This document shows, piece after piece, positions 59,861 to 64,000 of a stretch of 64,000 nucleotides of DNA; within the stretch, counting starts at the first letter, position 1; each line of letters starts with the position of its first letter. Origin of the DNA: Amphibacillus sp052055485 (GTDB taxonomy: Bacteria; Bacillota; Bacilli; Bacillales; Amphibacillaceae). The stretch lies in the NCBI RefSeq assembly GCF_052055485.1, contig NZ_CP197171.1, forward strand, positions 558,001 through 622,000, in the 5' to 3' direction. Under the pieces are notes generated by a model, which saw only the letters and a program-made list of their open reading frames with translations, was not told the DNA's origin and did not search any database. Made by a program: the position numbers and the translations under genes.

Positions 59861-61606
59861 TTAATTAGATTCAACCGGCAAGTGAATGTTTACTGTCGTT
59901 CCTTCATTTACTTCAGTTGAAATATTAAATTTAAACGTATCCTTATAATAAAATTTCAAACGGTAATAAACATTTTGAATCCCTACATTTTCGCCCATGT
60001 CTTGCTCATTCTCAAGCTGATCCTCAATTAAAGCTAGGCGATCGGGTGGGATGCCGACTCCATTATCCGTTATTTTAAAGATAATAAACGTATCTTCTCG
60101 ATAAATGGAGATATGAATAGTTCCCTGATCCTTTAATGGCTCAATACCATGAAGACTTGCATTTTCGACAAATGGCAAGAACGACAAATTTGGAATTTTA
60201 ACAGAGCCGATTTCTGGTTCCAATTCAACACTATAGGCAAGTTTATCGCCAAAGCGATAAGCTTGAATCTCAAGAAATGCTTTAATTAAGTGCACCTCTT
60301 CTTTAACTGTCACCCAATCTCTTCCCCAGGTAAGAGAATTCCGAAAGATTCCGGCCATATTTTCAATAATATTAGCTGTTTCGGTTTCACCCTTGATTAA
60401 ACTGCGCATTCTAATTGTCTCTAATGAGTTAAATAAAAAGTGTGGGTTAATTTGACTTTGCAAAGCACTCAGCTGTGCTTGTTTCTCTTTAATTTCAAGA
60501 TCCTTTTTTTCAATATTTGTTCGAAACACTTCATTAAAAAGTTTATTTATTCGGCGAGTCATTCGATTGATTTGTCTTGTCAATTGACCGATTTCATCTT
60601 TAGATTTGATATATGGGTATTCTTCAAAATTTTGCTTTTCAATATTTTTCATATGATGCAGAATTTTATCCAATCGTGAATGAAATGACTTTGAAATAAA
60701 GACAATGATTAAGGTTGGTAATATGAAATTGATAATACTTAACATAATAATAAATTGACTCGATTCAATAAGTTCACTGGTAAACTCAGATGAATCAACA
60801 ACAGCAACGATTTGCCAATCTTCGAAATAACGATCATGAAGTACATTTTTAATGACAATATAGTGGTCCGGAAAAGCCTCCTCATCAAAATCAACTCTGT
60901 CCCCAACCCAATCCACCTGATTATTATTTGTATAAATAATCGTCTCATCCTGATCGATCAAATATAGATCCCCTTGTAAGGTCACATTATTGAAGGCTTG
61001 TTTTAAGGCAATTGGGTTCATATCAATCTGAACAACCTTTTCATATTGATCATATAAATAAAAATAGTCCAGTTCAGTATAGATGGATAGATTGATATCA
61101 TTGTCTGTTTCTAAATTGATAAATGCATGTGGCTGTCCAGCTTCTTTCATTCCTTCATACCATTCATTGGACTGAACATCATCTGTTAACGCTGCAACAC
61201 CACCAGATAATAGAATCGTAGGATTTTCTGTATAAAAATTTAAAGATTGAATCGTGTTATAGAGCGGAGTAGATGTATTATATTGCCTAAGCACTTGATT
61301 ATAAGCTTCAATATATTCAATGGGCGAGAGATAGTCTCGATCAAAAAAATCATATAATCTTACATCTAGATAGAGCGTTGTAGCTAGTCCAACTGCTTGA
61401 TCCGTCAAATATCTAAAATCCTGTTGTGTTTGATTGAGGACGAGTTCAATATCAATTTCCTTTTGCTCAACAAAACGATTATTCGTCATAATATAAAAAG
61501 CAGAATTCGTCGCAATAATGGGTAATAAGACAGATAAGAGATAAACAATTAAAAATTTATTTCTGATTTTCAAATCATTAAATGACTGCAATAATTTTCT
61601 CATCAT
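59861..61606 (-). CDS. yesM: YesM-type sensor histidine kinase
   Basis: 581 residues: N-terminal helix (residues 19-37), an extracytoplasmic dCache-like region of about 240 residues, a second helix near 290-312, a HAMP segment, the His_kinase motif QINPHFLFNSLETIRMRSL and a HATPase domain (DNGVGIPPDRL, MGENVGIQNVYYRL). Family: LytS/YesM kinases that sense extracellular carbohydrates and normally signal to a YesN AraC-type regulator. No yesN gene follows; a terminator comes directly after. The start is the first ATG (61606), six bases after AAGGAGG. Confidence 0.94.
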   Translation of the reverse strand: MMRKLLQSFNDLKIRNKFLIVYLLSVLLPIIATNSAFYIMTNNRFVEQKEIDIELVLNQTQQDFRYLTDQAVGLATTLYLDVRLYDFFDRDYLSPIEYIEAYNQVLRQYNTSTPLYNTIQSLNFYTENPTILLSGGVAALTDDVQSNEWYEGMKEAGQPHAFINLETDNDINLSIYTELDYFYLYDQYEKVVQIDMNPIALKQAFNNVTLQGDLYLIDQDETIIYTNNNQVDWVGDRVDFDEEAFPDHYIVIKNVLHDRYFEDWQIVAVVDSSEFTSELIESSQFIIMLSIINFILPTLIIVFISKSFHSRLDKILHHMKNIEKQNFEEYPYIKSKDEIGQLTRQINRMTRRINKLFNEVFRTNIEKKDLEIKEKQAQLSALQSQINPHFLFNSLETIRMRSLIKGETETANIIENMAGIFRNSLTWGRDWVTVKEEVHLIKAFLEIQAYRFGDKLAYSVELEPEIGSVKIPNLSFLPFVENASLHGIEPLKDQGTIHISIYREDTFIIFKITDNGVGIPPDRLALIEDQLENEQDMGENVGIQNVYYRLKFYYKDTFKFNISTEVNEGTTVNIHLPVESN

Positions 61607-61632
61607 TAGCTGCCTCCTTACCAGTTACAGGA

Positions 61633-62334
61633 TTAATCAATGGCAGAGGAAACTTTCTCCTTAAATTGTTTCCATCTGAACCTAAGTGAATCTTCATTAT
61701 TTTTGATTCGTTGCTTTTTTCGATCAATTCGGCGAAAGGCATGAGTCGATGTCCACATGATTAACCATCCTATAACACTGATAAGATAAAATGGAATTAA
61801 ACCCGGAATAAGTGAGAAAAGTTGGAAGGCAAGCCCTAAGGCGATAATAAGTGTGATCAATGCTAGTGGACTAGCCATTGAAAACATAATCGTTATTTTA
61901 AAATATTGTAATAATGGTAATTTGTAATGAACATAAACAGGGAATAGAAATAAGATAAGCAGGATAAACAAGAACATTGTCATATACCAGAAAACTGCAA
62001 TTATCGTGTGCTCAAAGCCAGTCACAGTTCCTAAATATTGATAATTAAACCAGATAACAAAGCCAACCCCTACTAAGATAAATCCTAAAATATTTGCCCG
62101 TAAAAAATCCTTTTTAAATGTTAACCAAAATAATTTTATAATCGAAATATCTGAATCATTGATCAACCAGTTTCGTAACACTGTATATAACGCCACAGTC
62201 GCTGGGAATACCCCTAAAAGTCCTAAACCAAGTAATGAAAAACCAAGCCACAATAAATTCAAATAGGCAAATCGCCAAATCCATTCCGTTATACGATAAA
62301 AACGTGTTGATAAAAATCCATAATTGTTATCCAT
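61633..62334 (-). CDS. yesL: YesL family (DUF624) membrane protein
   Basis: 233 residues with five to six helices and a basic C-terminus (RRIDRKKQRIKN). Typical of YesL/DUF624 proteins, which accompany YesMN-type systems and carbohydrate ABC transporters in Bacillus and Paenibacillus; their role is unknown. It starts 13 bases after the small lipoprotein gene and ends 26 bases before yesM, so the four genes 63183-59861 form one operon. Confidence 0.9.
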   Translation of the reverse strand: MDNNYGFLSTRFYRITEWIWRFAYLNLLWLGFSLLGLGLLGVFPATVALYTVLRNWLINDSDISIIKLFWLTFKKDFLRANILGFILVGVGFVIWFNYQYLGTVTGFEHTIIAVFWYMTMFLFILLILFLFPVYVHYKLPLLQYFKITIMFSMASPLALITLIIALGLAFQLFSLIPGLIPFYLISVIGWLIMWTSTHAFRRIDRKKQRIKNNEDSLRFRWKQFKEKVSSAID

Positions 62335-62347
62335 TTAGCTCACATCC

Positions 62348-62887
62348 CTATATCCATTCTTCGATTAATTTCTTTGCTACTGTGTGATGAGGGCTTGTTG
62401 CTACAACAGTTGTAACCAATCCTCCTTCAACGGCTATCCCCGTATATTGATGAAAAGCACTGTCCTCAAGCAGTGGAATGGCATAAAGGTGCTCGGCAGT
62501 TTCGTTAATATCCTCCATCACGTAAGGATCAACTACTCGTTCCTCAAGTTGATCATAGAACTCATCCAACGGCTCTAATCCATATGGATCTAATAACGCC
62601 TGATCTAACCAGCGATCAACAATAAACATATCCACTTCTTTATCCAAAATCTCGATAGTCAATCGATCAAAATTAGCCATTGTCAAGACAACTTCTATAT
62701 TCAAGCCGGCTTCCATTTCAGGACTTAAAGTATCCTCAATATAATCTTTCATTGCCTCTTGATAGTCTTCAGGGATACTAGAAATAAACATCACTCGAAA
62801 AGTATCAGGATCATGATTACCACCTTCATCCCCACTACATCCAACCAGAGCAAAACTAACCCATAACAAAATGATACATTTTCTCAA
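62348..62887 (-). CDS. Short substrate-binding-protein-like lipoprotein
   Basis: 179 residues from TTG 62887, chosen because GGGAG lies eight bases upstream; an upstream TTG at 62908 is not supported. Lipobox LVGC at about residue 17. The mature part (FRVMFISSIPEDYQEAMKDY, LTIEILDKEVDMFIVDRWLD, LYAIPLLEDSAFHQYTGIAV) resembles fragments of extracellular sugar-binding proteins but has less than half their length. It is intact at both ends, so it is probably a dedicated small protein rather than a truncated gene. In the yesLM operon it may act as a co-sensor for the kinase; that is inference. Confidence 0.75.
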   Translation of the reverse strand: MRKCIILLWVSFALVGCSGDEGGNHDPDTFRVMFISSIPEDYQEAMKDYIEDTLSPEMEAGLNIEVVLTMANFDRLTIEILDKEVDMFIVDRWLDQALLDPYGLEPLDEFYDQLEERVVDPYVMEDINETAEHLYAIPLLEDSAFHQYTGIAVEGGLVTTVVATSPHHTVAKKLIEEWI

Positions 62888-62919
62888 TCCAATCACTCCC
62901 AGCTTCAAAACGTTTCACG

Positions 62920-63183
62920 CTAAGACATCCAGCTTACTAACAAAGGTTGAATGTACCAGATCACAATCGTGAAGATAACAAAGTAAGCGACAATCAATGG
63001 GAATTGTGCTTTTCTAGATTGTTGATTTGCTTTTAGTTTTCGATATGTTGATAGCGTCATGACCGTTATTGCGACACCTAGTAAAAAATGCAACCAGTGA
63101 CGTTCTGCAGTAAAAAAGTAAAATCTAAGCACGAATAAATATAACATCAGCATAATGAACATCATTATTCTCTTCTGATTCAT
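62920..63183 (-). CDS. Small three-helix membrane protein, unknown
   Basis: 87 residues with three hydrophobic segments (MFIMLMLYLFVLRFYFF, FLLGVAITVMTL, LIVAYFVIFTIVIWYI) and a basic loop KLKANQQSRKAQ. The ATG has GGAG ten bases upstream. First gene of the operon leading to yesM. I do not recognise the family. Confidence 0.7.
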   Translation of the reverse strand: MNQKRIMMFIMLMLYLFVLRFYFFTAERHWLHFLLGVAITVMTLSTYRKLKANQQSRKAQFPLIVAYFVIFTIVIWYIQPLLVSWMS

Positions 63184-63454
63184 AATGAGAACTCCTATCC
63201 CAGCTATTATAGCTATAATATAACACGTTATGAAACGCTTACAATAATAAAAACTAAAGAACTTTCTTTGAAAAATAAACTCTTTTTAAAAGCTATCTTT
63301 AGCACAACCAGAAACCTTCCATTAATCTATAAATCTATACTTTTTGCACTAAATCCTAAAGATCGTCCCCTGTCATTTAAACGCTTTCTTATGTATGATA
63401 TTAGATGATAGAATACTTGTATTCAGTTACATAGTGGAATAAGGAGGGCGTTAG
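63184..63454. promoter_or_regulatory. Divergent promoter region with cre-like sites
   Basis: A cre-like palindrome on the minus strand, TGTAAGCGTTTCA, one base shorter than consensus, lies at about 63231-63243 next to a TATATT/TATAAT -10 region of the small-membrane-protein operon. A second cre-like match, TTTAAACGCTTTCT at 63376-63389, lies about 65 bases before the GH8 gene. Both fit catabolite repression of xylan genes. Confidence 0.5.
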
Positions 63455-64000
63455 ATGAGAGAAGGAGCTTACTATACTAATCAATATCGCAATCTTTTTA
63501 CTGAACTAGGTATTGAAGCCAAAGATGTTGAAGCAAAGGTACAAGATACATGGGATCGTTTATTTAGCAGTCAATATCCAGAAACACAAATTTATTTTGA
63601 GACAGATGATCAAATGGGGTACATGGTTGACACAGGCAATCATGATGTTCGAACAGAAGGTCAATCCTATGGCATGATGATGGCTGTTCAAATGAATCGT
63701 CAAGATATCTTTGACCGAATTTGGAAATGGTCAAAAACTTATATGTATATGGAAGAGGGTCTGCATAAGGGCTATTTTGCTTGGTCTTGTCAACTCGATG
63801 GGACAAAAAATGCATATGGTCCTGCACCTGATGGCGAGGAATATTTTGCAATGGCTTTGTACTTCGCTTCGAACCGTTGGGGTAATCGAGAAACACCATT
63901 TAATTATTCCGAACAGGCAACTACTTTGTTAAAAGATTGTTTGCATAAAGGGGAAAGTGATGATGGTTATCCAATGTGGGAGCCAAATAATAAACTGATT
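63455..64000 (+). CDS. GH8 reducing-end xylose-releasing exo-oligoxylanase, 3' truncated by window edge
   Basis: 182 codons are visible, starting at ATG 63455 behind AAGGAGG; the frame is open to the window end. The sequence matches the Rex enzyme of Bacillus halodurans over its whole visible length: GAYYTNQYRNLF, DVRTEGQSYGMMMAVQMN with the catalytic acid Glu68, GYFAWSCQLDGTKN and GPAPDGEEYFAMALYFAS. It has no signal peptide. The enzyme removes xylose from the reducing end of xylo-oligosaccharides of three or more units, inside the cell. It is divergent from the yesM operon and complements the GH10, xylA and xylB genes. Confidence 0.94.
   Translation, partial: MREGAYYTNQYRNLFTELGIEAKDVEAKVQDTWDRLFSSQYPETQIYFETDDQMGYMVDTGNHDVRTEGQSYGMMMAVQMNRQDIFDRIWKWSKTYMYMEEGLHKGYFAWSCQLDGTKNAYGPAPDGEEYFAMALYFASNRWGNRETPFNYSEQATTLLKDCLHKGESDDGYPMWEPNNKLI

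Noticed and set aside
62348..62887. Short lipoprotein as a frameshifted full-length binding protein
   Set aside because: The following gene starts 13 bases after its stop and upstream sequence is occupied by another gene, so no room for lost domains is visible; a deletion in the past cannot be excluded.
63564..63932. Two frames on opposite strands near the right edge
   Set aside because: Both are shadows of the GH8 gene that starts at 63455 and is open to the window end.

Overview
The window looks like the chromosome of a low-GC, Gram-positive, salt-adapted member of the Bacillaceae. AGGAGG ribosome binding sites are strong, most proteins resemble Bacillus families, there is a complete ectoine operon, and the lipoproteins carry very acidic linkers. 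A mevalonate-pathway cluster (mvaK1-mvaD-mvaK2, plus a distant type 2 IPP isomerase) and a large xylan-utilisation locus fit facultatively anaerobic xylanolytic genera such as Amphibacillus or Halolactibacillus. That genus-level guess is inference, not something the sequence proves. I found no rRNA, tRNA, CRISPR array or prophage.

Layout. 1-2.6 kb: end of a cellobiose-type PTS operon (IIC, IIA, GH1 phospho-beta-glucosidase). 2.9-6.7 kb: a ylmA-type ATPase, ectABC and yueI. 7.2-10.1 kb: a three-gene ABC importer of the TrpXYZ class. 10.7-15 kb: fni, pepT, a small lipoprotein and an S11 carboxypeptidase. 15.3-18.7 kb: three ordered clusters of DnaA boxes around a DUF2785 gene and an SDR gene. 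18.7-22.8 kb: a membrane protein, a fused L-serine dehydratase, a ROK kinase and a TetR regulator divergent from an ABC exporter (23.2-25.7 kb). 25.8-33.4 kb: a linearmycin-resistance-like two-component system and ABC exporter, separated by a 20-bp tandem array that an IS256-family element has split. 34.3-35.4 kb: a glyoxalase-fold dioxygenase behind an MhqR-like operator. 36.3-41.9 kb: aldehyde dehydrogenase, mevalonate operon and pdxK.

42.6-64 kb is a xylan and aldouronate utilisation region. Eight genes run leftward: lplA, lplB, ytcP (oligosaccharide ABC importer), uxuA, uxuB (glucuronate branch), xylA, xylB (xylose branch) and an intracellular GH10 xylanase. To the right are six tandem paralogous lipoproteins of DUF4352 type with a clear mosaic structure, a yesM-yesL sensor operon headed by a short substrate-binding-like lipoprotein, and, on the plus strand at the edge, the start of a GH8 exo-oligoxylanase. 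Imported (glucurono)xylo-oligosaccharides would be trimmed inside the cell by GH10 and GH8; xylose would enter the pentose phosphate pathway through xylA and xylB, and fructuronate/mannonate intermediates would pass through uxuB and uxuA.

The least explained material is non-coding: three DnaA-box modules with conserved internal spacing, two 52-bp hairpin tandem arrays, a 20-bp array, a dispersed modular repeat present at least five times, a 69-bp repeat pair, and several long perfect palindromes at promoters.
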